Translations under genes and position numbers: made by a program
In this document: positions 22,010 through 31,738 of the stretch, piece by piece
Numbering within the stretch: the first letter of the stretch is position 1
Layout of the letters: each line of letters begins with the position of its first letter
Notes under the pieces: generated by a model
What the model was told of the DNA's origin: nothing
Database searches by the model: none
Seen by the model: only the letters and a program-made list of their open reading frames with translations
Source of the DNA: Peromyscus leucopus
Lineage: Eukaryota > Chordata > Mammalia > Rodentia > Cricetidae
Assembly: GCF_004664715.2 (NCBI RefSeq)
Contig: NC_051068.1
Coordinates: 12,694,298 to 12,758,297, forward strand
DNA: 64,000 nucleotides
Direction of reading: 5' to 3'

Positions 22010-22130
22010 CCCACTTTTTATTTTGAAATAATTAGAGACACAGGAAGTCCCAAATAGTGCAGAAATGTCATTTGCACCCGAGACCATTTCCTCTTGAAAG
22101 GACTTATCATTGGTTTCACTCCTCTAAATC
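22010..22130 (+). mobile_element. Possible ancient L1 3' fragment
   Basis: 'attttgaaataattagagac', 'acaggaagtcccaaatagtg' and 'cagaaatgtcatttgcaccc' resemble a phrase common in old mammalian L1 3' ends. Single short match, named from memory. Confidence 0.35.
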
Positions 22131-22633
22131 ATGATAGTGGGAAGCAGGTGGTTCTAAGCTCAATTCCACCCCCCTTTCTGTTTCTCTATTTTGAAAACAT
22201 GGAAATCCCTTTTTTTCTAACTTCCTGTGGTTCACCCTGAGTCACAGATGTTTGACAAGAAATCCAAGTGCGTTCTGCACTGTAATTCTACTGTTTGGGA
22301 GGACATCAAATGTGGTCATTGAACCGGAAGGCCTCACTTGTCGGGCCAAGACTCACACGCAGACATTCGGCTGTCTCTGATGGAAGCAGCTTGACGAGGA
22401 AGACACAAACAAATGTAAAGACAAAGCCACATCATTTTTCCAAGGTAAGGGTGCAGAATTTTTCTACTTTGTGTAAATGTGTTTTCTCGGCCAGCTGATT
22501 AGCTCAAGTAAACTCAAAGACATGGTAAGTACAAAAGATGTGAATCTGCACATAAGCTGCCCCGAGAGCTAGGAGACATCTTATAGAGTGAACATCAGGA
22601 CTGTAAGAGTTTTCAAACACTCCTAAGCACTCC
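22131..22633. other. Unique stretch before the ERV
   Basis: No repeat is recognised. This is the left flank of the endogenous retrovirus and ends with its 6-base target copy. Confidence 0.5.
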
Positions 22634-22639
22634 ACAGCT

Positions 22640-22933
22640 TGAAGTGTTACTCTAGTTATTCTTTATAAAAAAAAAAAAAATTCAGGAGTCATATAGTGGG
22701 GTAACAACCTGAAAGGTTAGAGAAGCAGAGAAGTCACCAGTCCTTTCTACCTGCTCCGTTCCTTCCTCAAACACAGAGCCTAATCTCCTTCTGCTCCACC
22801 TTACCTACCTCCTGCCCTATGGTCCTCAGTCTTCCAAAACCTCTGTGGTCAATTTTGGTCGGCTAGTGGCTAACTCCACCATCTGACTCCAAGCCAGCTT
22901 TATCTATTAGAACACAATCAAAATTATCATACA
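22640..22933 (-). mobile_element. 3' LTR of the ERV
   Basis: On the minus strand it begins 'TGTATGATAATTTTGAT' and ends '...GTAACACTTCA'. It aligns along its whole length with the LTR at 31,444-31,732, with many substitutions (by eye roughly one every six to seven bases) and an expanded T-run on the minus strand. The shared 'tacctgctccgttccttcct' block is the best-conserved part. Confidence 0.85.
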
Positions 22934-22948
22934 TTCCCGCTTTTTGTC
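22934..22948 (-). promoter_or_regulatory. Polypurine tract of the ERV
   Basis: On the minus strand 'GACAAAAAGCGGGAA' directly abuts the TG start of the 3' LTR. A purine run ending in GGGAA next to the LTR is the usual plus-strand primer site for retroviral reverse transcription. One C interrupts it. Confidence 0.75.
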
Positions 22949-23025
22949 TAAAAAAATAAAAAAGAAAAAGAAGAAAGGAAGGTTTTAACTAACATAGTAA
23001 GACCATATACAATACACACAATAAC

Positions 23026-23096
23026 TATACACACACACACATACACACACACATATATAATATATATATAATATATATATTATATATATATATACA
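23026..23096. repeat. (CA)n followed by (TA)n microsatellite
   Basis: A run of 'acacacacac', interrupted by AT, followed by about 45 bases of TA-rich alternation. Confidence 0.9.
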
Positions 23097-24231
23097 GGTA
23101 AGAATTACATTAAAAATGTCAAGTCCATTTGCATTGACAAACTCAGAGAAAATACTCCATTATCTGTCCTATCTTGGTGAGTCCAAAGTGTTGTACCAGC
23201 TTCACTTACCATTCTAACTTGCATTACCAACCCAAAACTGTCTTTTTTATGTCTCTCAATCTTATGCACTTTACACCTCTTTTGTGAGTTTCTTTTCTGA
23301 GTCTGGTAACAAGGAAAACCGTAACTATAACTATCCAGTCTTCAACTACATCAGAGACCTGAGAAGGAAAAAATATTACCTGAGCAAACTGGAACAACTT
23401 TCAAAACTAAGAAATGACAGAAACACCTGGGTGCCCGAACAGTCACCCAAGGTTCCTCTGTAATGTTGGGGCATCCATCTTCGGCCGACAGGTCTAGAAT
23501 ATCTGACAGACTTTTCTGTGAAGCAAGAATTTTGAAAGACTGTCTTACCTTGTCTTGACAAAGTTTTGCAGTCACTTTCTTTTGTGTCCTGCTTGTCCAG
23601 TTTGGACAACATACTGACAGCAGCTGAGGCACAGGTAGTTTTTTTGCTCAATGGCTAACTTTTTGCCACAAAGAAAGTAAACTCCATATGGAGTTTGTTC
23701 CATGCTTGTCATCTTCTCTGAAAAAGATTGGTGCTGCTAGAAGACATGTCTCATTGTCAAAAAAAAAAAAAAAATCTTAAATGCCATATTCCATAGATCT
23801 CTAAAGTTTTTTGAGATCTATTTATCTAAAGTATGCCTGTCTATCTAAAATATATCTCTGTTTAACCTTGAAAACATACCTAACATGAATACAGTTTTAC
23901 TGTGCTAGGTGACTAACTACTAACCTGCATTTCTTCATTATCCTAAATAGTTTGTAATAATAACTTTCAAGGACTACAAATTTGCATTACATTGTTAAAT
24001 GAGCTGTATAGGTACAATACCTTGAACAAGAGTTGGAACATATGTACAGTATGTTCTAACAAAAATAACCCTAAATTTGTATCAATATACAAAAATATCT
24101 TAAACAAAAGTAGAAACATATATAGTATAACAAAAATAACTTCAGATTCTTATCAAAAAGTTTCAAAAATCCATATCAATGTAAAATATTTAACACTAGT
24201 AATTGATTTTTTTGTTTTAAAAAGTAGGTTT

Positions 24232-24335
24232 AGAGTTTGAGGCCAGCCTGGTCTACAGAGCGAGCTCCAGGACAGGTACCAAAACTACACAGAGAAACTC
24301 TCTCTCGAAAAACAAAACAAAACAAACAAACAAAA
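24232..24335 (+). mobile_element. B1 SINE, 3' half, inside the ERV
   Basis: 'gtttgaggccagcctggtct' through 'ccaaaactacacagagaaac' to an A-rich end with 'aaacaaacaaac'. The 5' half is absent. It lies immediately upstream of a B2. Confidence 0.85.
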
Positions 24336-24346
24336 TACAATATTTA

Positions 24347-24525
24347 GGGGCTGGAGAGATGGTGCAGTGGTTAAGAGCACTGGCTGCTCTTCCAGAGGAC
24401 CTGGGTTCAATTCCCAGCACCTACATGGCAGCTCACAGCTGTCTGCAATCTACTTGCAGGGGATCTGACACCCTCACACAGACAAATGTACACACAAGTA
24501 AATAAATAAATTATTTTTAAAAAGA
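24347..24525 (+). mobile_element. Full-length B2 SINE inside the ERV
   Basis: 'ggggctggagagatggtgca', 'gttaagagcactggctgctc', 'gggttcaattcccagcacc' and 'aagtaaataaataaat' are B2 from head to tail. The A-box-like 'tggtgcagtggttaag' and the B box 'ggttcaattcc' are intact, so the Pol III promoter looks preserved. Confidence 0.95.
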
Positions 24526-24825
24526 AGAAAAGAATAGGTTCAATAATCTATTCTTTTATCCTATTTCTGTATCTCTTTTTCTTTTTAGAACAATATCCCT
24601 GAATCTATTCTCCTTTGTTCAGTTTTTTTCTGACCATTACCAATAACAACTTGTAACCAACCACCCTAAATGATGGCAAATATCCATAACCCACTGAATG
24701 ACCAAAAACTGCCCACCCCACTTCTTGGGAATGTGGGCATTGTGTTCTTAAAATTACTTCCTGTTGTCTGGGCCAACGGCATCTTTAAGGGACCCTGAAA
24801 GAAAATTGGGATAATTGTCAAGCCC

Positions 24826-24892
24826 TGGGAGAGTGAGTTGTATCATTTGTTGTCCTGGGAAAGCAAGTTGTATCATTTGCTGTCTAGTCTCT
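24826..24892. repeat. Two imperfect ~30-bp direct repeats
   Basis: 'gagttgtatcatttgttgtc' and 'caagttgtatcatttgctgtc', the latter split by one base, are two adjacent units beginning 'cctgggagagtga' and 'cctgggaaagcaa'. They lie in the 3' non-coding part of the ERV. Confidence 0.8.
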
Positions 24893-25812
24893 GTGTAAAA
24901 CGAAAATGCAGGCCTTATCTTTAGTCCTGGCTACAGTAGTCTGTGAGGCTGGACCACCTCAGCTAGCCACCTTGAAATTGTCCTGAGAAGTTTGTAGTCC
25001 AAAGCCGATCTTTGGGTAGTGTTTGTCAGCTTAGTGGCTTTACCACATTCCAGGTGGAATCATCATTGTGGGGCCCCATCCTCCTTTTGGAGACTTCAAA
25101 ATTCACTGTTAGGAATGGTCATGGTTCACTGCAGAAAAGTTAAAACATTTTAAATGTCATATGCAGCAGATCTTGAAGAGATTAAAAGACCATAATTTGT
25201 TATGTACATCCAGAGCACAAAACTTAATTTCTAGTTACCTGATAGAGACTCAAACCCAAAATCATGTACAGGAAGCTAGATGAAGCCTTTTTCTAGAATT
25301 AGTACTCTATAGGATCATTAATATCATGACAAAAATTTTAATATATATATATAATCTTACAAATTTTGAGATAATATTTATACCTTAAGAAAAGTTTTAA
25401 AGAGTCAAAATAAAACCAAAGAACTATGAGATTAGTGGCAATAGAATAGTCCTTTAATTTTGGTGGCTCTTCTGACATGAGACAGAGATTTTGGATTTTC
25501 TTTTAACAAGCATGCTTGGGTTTAGAGAATGAGAGAGCCACGCTCCAACTCCAAAGCCAGCTTTAATTTTTAATCAAATGGACTACAAAAAGACCATTTG
25601 CATTATATGCCTGTAGAAAACAGCAGAAACAAACATTTGGAAAAATTTATGAAATTTTATCCTGTTAGAAATGTGATGTACCAATAGGCCAATTTACTCT
25701 TTTTCTTGGGATTATTTGTCCCTTTTCTTCAGATGTCTCATTTGTCCAGTGGTCTTCAGATTCCGTTAGCTGGATGTCTTTATTTTCCTGGAAAGACAAA
25801 AACAAAACCCTT

Positions 25813-25908
25813 CCCCAACCCTAACTTTAGGAGGTTCCCTTTTTACAAGTTATACCTGATCCCCAACCCTAACTTTAGGAGGTTCCCTTTTTACAAGTTA
25901 TACCTGAT
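25813..25908. repeat. Perfect 48-bp tandem duplication
   Basis: A 48-base unit starting 'ccccaaccctaactttagg' and ending 'caagttatacctgat' occurs twice without a mismatch or gap (25,813-25,860 and 25,861-25,908). The host ERV is heavily decayed, so identical units imply a recent duplication. Confidence 0.95.
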
Positions 25909-25919
25909 CAGATGAAAAG

Positions 25920-26760
25920 CATTTGTTAGTCTTATAAGTTAGTTTAGATTGAATGGTTATGCTGTTTGATAATTAAGATGTCTGTCTTGTTCAAGTCTAA
26001 TCTTTATCCATTTTGATGGTATCCATAGCTTTTCTTCTCCTGTGGAAGCAAAAGTAAAACCTCTTTCCCAATGTAACACACAACTGGGTTTCCATTCTGA
26101 TGGCAACACATCCTTAAAGTATATAGGCTGATTTAATTCAGCAGTTTTTTTCTATTATCCAATGTCTCTCTGCAGCTGTTGTTCCTTTCTTATTAGCATT
26201 TAGAACATTTAAAGTTAATAAAGCATTGTGCAATCTATTTCTGGGGGTCTTAATCACACCTCTCTGTTTATTAAGCTTTTCTATAATTGCTTGCCCTGTA
26301 GGATTATGTGGTATATCTGTAATACGCTTTATGTTGTAAAATGCAAAAAAAAAAAAAAAAAAAAACTGTTTCATTTTACTAGAGACATATGCTAGAAAAT
26401 GGTCAGTCTTAATTTGTACAGGTATCCCCATGATGGCCATAACTTTTAATAAATGTGTGATTACAGAATCAGCTTTTTCAGATCTTAGAGCAGTTGCCCA
26501 TTGAAATCTTGAATATTTATCTGTGTATGGTATACATATTTTAGTTTTCCAAATTCTGCAAAATTAAACATGTCTGTTTGCCAAATTTCATTTCTTTGAG
26601 TACCCTTTGGTTTACTTCCTGTAGGTAGTGGAGTTTGTTTGTGTAAAGAACAAGTATGACATTTCTTTATAATTTCCTTGGCTTATTGCCAAGTGATGGA
26701 AAAAATCTTTTTTCAAACCCTTGCTATTAACATGGTGCTTCTAGCGAAATTCTGAGGTTT
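25920..26760 (-). pseudogene. ERV integrase remnant
   Basis: On the minus strand a zinc-binding HHCC-type remnant with '..KKCHTCSLHK' is readable at about 26,690-26,640. The open frame at 26,440-26,138 reads 'GIPVQIKTDHFLAY' (the region of the second catalytic Asp, with the usual following residues replaced) and 'IPHNPTGQAIIEKL' (the region of the catalytic Glu). An A/T-tract expansion has added a run of phenylalanine codons between them. Integrase joins retroviral DNA to the host genome. This copy is interrupted by stops and frame changes, so it is inactive. Confidence 0.75.
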
Positions 26761-26899
26761 CAAGCACATTTCTTACCAATAGTTGGTCAATTTTATCATT
26801 ACCTTGTGCTAGAGGGCTTCATAGACCCGTATGGGATCTGATATGTGTTATATACAAGGGATGATTTCTATTTCTGTTTATTTCTTATAATTGAATAAA

Positions 26900-27160
26900 T
26901 AACAAAGTTAATTCTGAATCATCTGGAATAAGTTCAGCAGTTTCAATGTGTAAGACAACTCTTTCTGCATATTGAGAGTCAGGAACTATATTAAGAGGTT
27001 CTGGAAAATCTAGTAATACCATGAGAATAGCATGTAATTCTGACTTTTGAACAGAATCATAAGGGGCTTTGAGCCACTTTACTTAAATTTCCTGACTTAT
27101 CACCTGCTTTTCCTGATTTACTTGCATCAGTATAGAATGTAAGGGCTCCAGAAATTGGTG
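26900..27160 (-). pseudogene. ERV RNase H remnant
   Basis: Minus-strand sequence near 27,142-27,100 reads 'FYTDASKSGKAG', followed by 'SELHAI' near 27,045-27,024 and 'PDSQYAE' near 26,983-26,963. These keep, in order, the Asp, Glu and Asp positions of retroviral RNase H, which removes the RNA strand after reverse transcription. A frame change separates the first motif from the others, so no intact domain remains. Confidence 0.7.
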
Positions 27161-27425
27161 TTCCCCATACAATGTGAGGAAGGATCCAGTTAGTTCTCTT
27201 TATAAACTGAAGTCTCTTGCTTTGGGGTATTTATTGCTAATCTCTCCCAAAAAATCATGGAAAGCACTTTGCTAATGTTCATTTTCTGCCCATAAAGAGG
27301 AAATTTCAGAATTAGTAAAAGGTACTACAATATCTGCTGAGTCTATTCCTGCTAATTGATGAAGTCTCATTTTTCTTTCAGAATCAGCTCAGAAACACTT
27401 TCTACATAGGTCTTTAACTTTTTAC

Positions 27426-27611
27426 GCTGGGCGGTGGTGGTGCACGCCTTTAATCCCAGCACTTGGGAGGCAGAAGCAGGCAGATCTTTGTAAGTTCAAG
27501 GCCAGCCTGGTCTACAGAACGAGATCCAGGAAAGGCACAAAGCTAAACAGGGAAACCCTATCTCGAAAAACCAAAAAAAAAAAAAAAAAAAAAAAACCAA
27601 AAAACAACAAC
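27426..27611 (+). mobile_element. Full-length B1 SINE inserted in ERV pol
   Basis: 'gctgggcggtggtggtgcac' through 'tctcgaaaaacc' and an A-run. Flanked by 'aactttttac' at 27,416-27,425 and 27,612-27,621, a perfect 10-bp target duplication. It splits the pol reading frame on the other strand. Confidence 0.95.
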
Positions 27612-27621
27612 AACTTTTTAC

Positions 27622-28590
27622 TCTGTTTTTGTGGTAAAACTAAAACTATCCATTGTAAGATATTATCTTCTCTCTGTGTTAAAATTCCTGTAGGGGAATG
27701 TATAGAGGGTAAAATAACCAGAATACAATCAAGCTCTGGATCCAAATGAACCACATGTGCATCCTGTAATTTCTTTTCTACCAGAGGTGGTAGAATTCTC
27801 TCTCAGCTTCAGCTGATAATTTTCTTGTACTATTTAAGTCCTTGTCACCTTGTAAGATTTGAAACAAATTACTCACTTCTTGAGCTGTTAATCCAATTGT
27901 CAACTATAGCCAATTAACCTATCACAGCAATTTTTGAAAGTCATTAAGAGTCCACAATTGATCTCTTCTGATTTGTACCCTTTGGGGTAGAATTTTTTGT
28001 AAACCTATTTTATATCCTAGGTAATTAATAGGATCTCCTCTTTTGTATTTTTTCAGGAGCAATTTGTAATCTCCAACAAGGCAAAATATTCTTTACTTCT
28101 TCAAACATTTTCTCTAAGGTATCCACATTTGAATCAGCTAGTAAGATATTGTCCATATAATGGTAAATTATAGACTGAGGAAACTGATCATGAATTATTT
28201 CCAATAAAACATAGGCACAGGGTGGGGCTGTTTAACATCCCTTGTGAGAGAATCTTCCATTGATCTTTTAACAGGCTGAGAATTATTATAAATAGGCACC
28301 ATGAAGGCAAATTTTTCTCTATCCTGTTCTTGCAAAGTTATAGTAAAAAGGCATTCTTTTAAATAAATCACTACAATATACCATCCTTTAGGTAATAGAG
28401 AAGTCAAGGGAATTCCAGGTTGTAGAGAGCCCATTGGCTGAATCACCTTATTAGTAACTCTTAGATCTATTACCATTCCCCTCTTTCCAGATTTCTTTTT
28501 AATAACAAATACAAGAGAATTCCAAGGACTGGTTGGTCCTTCAAAATGTTGAATGTTTACCTGCTCCTGTACCAGCTGTTCTGAGGCCTG
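27622..28590 (-). pseudogene. ERV reverse transcriptase remnant
   Basis: On the minus strand the domain is readable from about 28,580. 'GPTSPWNSLVFVIKKKSGK' precedes the open frame at 28,476-28,195, which contains 'VIQPMGSLQPGIPL' and 'EQDREKFAF', and the catalytic box follows at 28,159-28,148 as YMDN instead of YMDD. The connection region near 27,750-27,620 keeps 'SPTGILTQREDNILQW'. The enzyme copies viral RNA into DNA. Loss of the second catalytic Asp, a stop before the YMDN box and the B1 insertion show that it is dead. The layout and motifs are of class II (IAP/ERVK) type. Confidence 0.85.
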
Positions 28591-28842
28591 TAATTTTTTT
28601 TTTTTTTTATGTCAAAGGCCATTGTCTCACCCAGACAGGTCTGTTAGTTTTAAAGGTAGGGCTGTTTGCGCCTCTGAAAGATCAGCAGCTGCTGTGCCCT
28701 GCTTATGTACAACCTGAATTGTCAGTGACTGTTCTTTATAATACCTTTTAATATTTTTCCCAAGAAACTTGGTTAGTTTATGATTTGTTTGAGATTGGAG
28801 GAATGTTAATCAAGCATTCCATTGCTGTAACAAATCATGTTC

Positions 28843-29090
28843 CTATAAATTCATTGCTATGTTAGCTACATATGGCTCTAATTTTCCTCTCTGTTCTTCT
28901 GGCCCCATACATTTGACCCATCTTGCGCTTTGTTTTACCTTAGATAAAGTTCCATTCCCTAAAAGCTGAACATTTACCTCCCAAAGACGCCAATTTGGAT
29001 GCCAAGGTTCAGGTGCAATTATTATTGTTACATCTTCCTCTGTGTCTACAAGACTCTCAATTACAATATCATTATTCACATTTTAAACTT
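28843..29090 (-). pseudogene. ERV protease remnant
   Basis: The minus-strand frame starting at 29,079 contains 'ESLVDTEEDVTII', where a retroviral aspartic protease has DTG in place of DTE, followed by a conserved-looking 'WHPNWRLWEVNVQLLG' stretch. The frame stops at 28,843 after 'ANIAMNL'. The protease would cut gag and pol polyproteins. The glycine-to-glutamate change next to the catalytic Asp and the stop make it non-functional. Confidence 0.75.
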
Positions 29091-29250
29091 TGGTCTTTGA
29101 TCATTTATAGAAGTTTGCCAAAATATTTGCTTTACGGTTTCTCCTGAAATTTTTTTTATCTTCTAAAACTGTTCTATCATCCAGAGCAGTATATTTTGTT
29201 TTTCTATAATAGGCATTAGGTTCTTTAATTTCTCTGGAGAGGAACTTCTC

Positions 29251-29759
29251 TGTAGCAAGAATTTTAGAGAGTCTTATTAATAAAATCAAACCTGTGAGCT
29301 AGGTATTGGGGTGAAGCTGGAAGATCAGAGATACAGAACAAGCCACAGCTACCTCACCTCGTCGGATCCTCAGCTGGTCTTGTTTCCTCAGACTGGAGGC
29401 CTCTGAGTCCTCATCCAGAATGAATCCCAGCTGAACTGCTGCTGCTCGAAAGCCTGAATTTAACCAGACCAAATGCTTAACCAGCCAAATGCTTCTAGTT
29501 TCTGGTCCTCACGCCTTTTTATACCTTTCTGCTTTCTACCATCACTCCCAGGGATTAAAGGCTGGCCTTCTGGATTAAAGGCATGTGTCACCATGCCTGT
29601 CTGTATCCTTGAACACATGGATTTCTGCCTCTGGAATACTAGGATTAAAGGCATGTGCTACCACTGCTTATCCTTTATGTTTAATATTGTGGCTGTTCTG
29701 TCTCTGACCCCAGATAAGTTTATTAGCATGCACAATATTTGGGGGAATACAATACCACA
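29251..29759 (-). mobile_element. Solo LTR inserted at the gag-protease junction
   Basis: On the minus strand it starts 'TGTGGTATTGTATTCCCCC' and ends 'AAGAATTCTTGCTACA', contains 'AATAAACTTATCTGGGGTC' near its start and 'AATAAGACTCTCTAAAATTC' near its end, and carries two B1-like 'GCCTTTAATCC' phrases internally. ERV sequence continues on both sides. Flanks (29,245-29,250 'cttctc'; 29,760-29,765 'tttccc') match at four of six bases. It is a different LTR family from the ERV's own. Confidence 0.75.
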
Positions 29760-30420
29760 TTTCCCCCATGGTGACAGAGAATGACAACCAAATTTGACAT
29801 GGGGGCCTGTGAGAGTCCCCCAAGGTATATTCCCAATGGCAAATGGTTACCTTGTCTGCCCCATGTTGATCTGAATCCAGTGGTGCAATGCCAGCCTTTG
29901 CTGCACCTTCTAAAGGCAGGGGCCTTCTGTTTGGATTATTCCTAGAAAAAAACATTGTTTCAAGGAACACCCTGCCTACAGTCCCTTTTTAGGTGATCTT
30001 GTTTACCACAAGGACCATGAATTTAACATCTGCTTCATAAAAGGTGAATACATAACATATGAAACTATCACTTCCTTAAATCTCTTCAAATCTAACATTT
30101 CTGTATGTTTCCAGTTAACTTCTGAATAGCCTTGGGGATGCCTATCACCTGGTGGTTGTTCTTGAATGGTAACTGGATAAATTAAGGTTGGTTTTCTAAT
30201 AACCCTGGGCCACTCTCCTTCAGTTTCATAATGCCCTGGTATGGTAACTTCTGTTCTTAACTCTTCTGTGTGTGAATATTCTTCTTAGTTCCATTAGCCT
30301 GCCTTTCTAAGGATTTTATCTTATCAGTCAATTTTTCACATTTGGCACTGATCTCAAACAACTTTTTTAGGGATAAAATAAGAATTACCAAATTGATAAT
30401 GGACATTTGTCAATCTCAAC
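29760..30420 (-). pseudogene. ERV gag remnant with half a zinc knuckle
   Basis: At about 29,998-29,968 the minus strand reads 'DHLKRDCRQG', the His...Cys half of a retroviral nucleocapsid CCHC zinc knuckle. Downstream 'NNPNRRPLPLEG' fits the stretch after it. Upstream, between 30,420 and 30,010, proline/glutamate-rich phrases are readable with frame breaks. Gag forms the particle shell. The first Cys pair and most of the capsid region are not recognisable here. Confidence 0.6.
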
Positions 30421-30548
30421 TAAGTTGATTATTCCTTCATTTAATTGTTCCATTTTCAAATCATCCATTGTAGAAGTATACAGAGACCTAACTCTGTGTG
30501 TCATAATGTTTCCCATTTTTGACATGGGGGGGAAAAAAACCTCCTCAA

Positions 30549-30689
30549 CCTCTTCTCTTCTTCTTCTTCTTCTTCTTCTTCTTCTTCTTCTTCTTCTTCT
30601 TCTTCTTCTTCTTCTTCTTCTTCTTCTTCTCCTTCTCCTCCTCCTCCTCCTCCTCCTCCTCCTCCTCCTCCTCCTTCTTCTTCTTCTTT
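30549..30689. repeat. 141-base pyrimidine tract, (TTC)n(TCC)n
   Basis: Uninterrupted C/T on the plus strand: TTC repeats, then TCC repeats, then TTC again. It lies in the gag region of the ERV. The long poly-Leu, poly-Phe, poly-Ser and poly-Glu frames across it are artefacts. Confidence 0.97.
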
Positions 30690-30721
30690 AAATCTGATTC
30701 TCCCTTTTAAGAATTCCCTGG

Positions 30722-30875
30722 CCAGGCGGTGGTGGCACACGCCTTTAATCCCAGCACTTGGGAGGCAGAGGCAAGCGGATCTTTGTGAGTTCGAGGCCAG
30801 CCTGGGCTACAGAGTGAGTTCCAGGACAGCCAAGGCTACACAGAGAAACCCTGTCTCAGAAAAAAAAAAAAAAAA
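30722..30875 (+). mobile_element. Full-length B1 SINE with 13-bp target duplication
   Basis: 'ccaggcggtggtggcacacg' to the A-run. 'aagaattccctgg' occurs at 30,709-30,721 and again at 30,876-30,888. It is a young insertion in the ERV, next to the TTC/TCC tract. Confidence 0.95.
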
Positions 30876-30888
30876 AAGAATTCCCTGG

Positions 30889-31443
30889 TGTCTCACCAAA
30901 TTGGCTGATGATGACAGTGAAGTGTGAGGCTGGCTGAAGCTGCAGTGAGCACACCTGGGCAGAGAACACAGGTGGTGTGCAGCCTGGCTGAGGACAGCAG
31001 CAGTTGATTGCATGTAGTTGTTGAGCTGCGAGTATGTGGCAACAACAATAGAAGACAGAGTGGGTTTCGAAGCAGCTAACGAGGTGTGGCAGTAGCCTGA
31101 GGAGGGGTCCAGAGGAAGTCCACATGTGGGAAAAGGAGCCAAGGAGCCAGCCATCTGAAAGGCAGACACAGGAGAAATTGCTTCTGCATGTGTGATGGGC
31201 AGGAACTGAGTGCACAGAGCTGGCTGTTAGTGGGCCGCTAGCTCCAAGGGCATTTGGAGCCCAGGCACCTGTGGAGTTTGGGGCCTTTGGAGATTGTGGG
31301 AGAAGGGCTGTAACAGGAAAATCCCAGACACAATCAGAAGGCTTGAAGCAAGAGAAGAACAACCCCTAGACTCTGGTGGCTATGACCACAGGTAGCAGCT
31401 GCAAAGCCGGGGGCAAGTGGCTATCTCATGATTTCATGCCCCA
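30889..31443 (-). mobile_element. ERV 5' leader and possible gag start
   Basis: This follows the 5' LTR on the minus strand. Minus-strand frames (31,362-30,856 and 31,169-30,807) show no recognisable matrix motif. The first bases after the LTR ('TGGGGCATGAAATCATG') sit where a tRNA primer site starting TGG is expected, but they do not match a primer tRNA I can name. Confidence 0.45.
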
Positions 31444-31732
31444 TGAAGCATTACTCTAATTATTCTTTATCAATAAAAACTCAGGAGTCAGATACTGGGG
31501 TAAAAGTCTGAAAGATCAGAGAAGTGGAGAAGCCACCAGTCCTTCCTACCTGCTCCGTTCCTTCCTCCAAACGTAGAGCCAGATCCCTTTCTGCTCCACC
31601 TTACTACTTCCTCTCCTATCTGTCCTCAGCCTTCCAAAGTTTCTGTGGTTAGTTTTGGTTGGCTAATGGCTAACTCTATCTTCTGACTCCAAACAAGCTT
31701 TATTTGACAGAACATGATCAAAACACCGTACA
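31444..31732 (-). mobile_element. 5' LTR of the ERV
   Basis: Minus strand starts 'TGTACGGTGTTTTGATC' and ends '...AGTAATGCTTCA'. It contains 'AATAAAGCTTGTTTGGAG' near the start and 'ATTGATAAAGAATAATTAG' near the end. It aligns with 22,640-22,933 throughout. Confidence 0.85.
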
Positions 31733-31738
31733 ACAGCC

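Larger units (their letters stand above)
22949..25900 (-). mobile_element. ERV 3' internal segment, no env recognised
   Basis: About 3 kb between integrase and the polypurine tract. Minus-strand frames at 23,351-23,651 show no recognisable envelope features such as a furin-type site or fusion peptide. Phrases such as 'gggaatgtgggcattgtgtt' and 'ggtggttggttacaag' (minus strand) recur, to my recollection, in the 3' part of rodent class II elements lacking env. It holds a (CA)n/(TA)n run (23,026-23,095), a B1 fragment, a B2 and two short tandem duplications. Confidence 0.5.
22634..31738 (-). mobile_element. Degenerate class II (ERVK-like) endogenous retrovirus, minus strand
   Basis: Two ~290-bp LTRs (22,640-22,933 and 31,444-31,732) in the same orientation bracket about 8.5 kb. 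Both read TG...CA on the minus strand. Flanks 'acagct' (22,634-22,639) and 'acagcc' (31,733-31,738) form a 6-bp target duplication with one mismatch, and 6 bp is usual for class II ERVs. From 31.4 down to 23 kb the interior shows leader, gag remnant, protease, reverse transcriptase, RNase H, integrase and a 3' non-coding segment, then the polypurine tract. No envelope gene was recognised. All coding parts carry stops or frameshifts. Later insertions are a solo LTR (29,251-29,759), three B1 SINEs and one B2. The cricetid mys/mysTR group is my candidate relative, unverified. Confidence 0.85.

Noticed and set aside
23351..23651. Possible env gene of the ERV
   Set aside because: Two overlapping short minus-strand frames show no fusion peptide, cleavage site or transmembrane segment. 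Related env-less rodent elements have similar 3' segments.
24347..24420. Possible tRNA gene (A and B boxes)
   Set aside because: The boxes belong to a B2 SINE head. No cloverleaf with acceptor stem can be supported. The same applies to the other B2, B4 and ID copies.
29740..29775. Second polypurine tract implying another full provirus
   Set aside because: The purine run 'GGGGGAAA' before the inner LTR reads as part of the host ERV's gag end. Protease follows on the far side, so a solo LTR explains it better.
30407..30740. Poly-Leu, poly-Glu and poly-Phe frames
   Set aside because: Direct read-through of the TTC/TCC tract in different frames.
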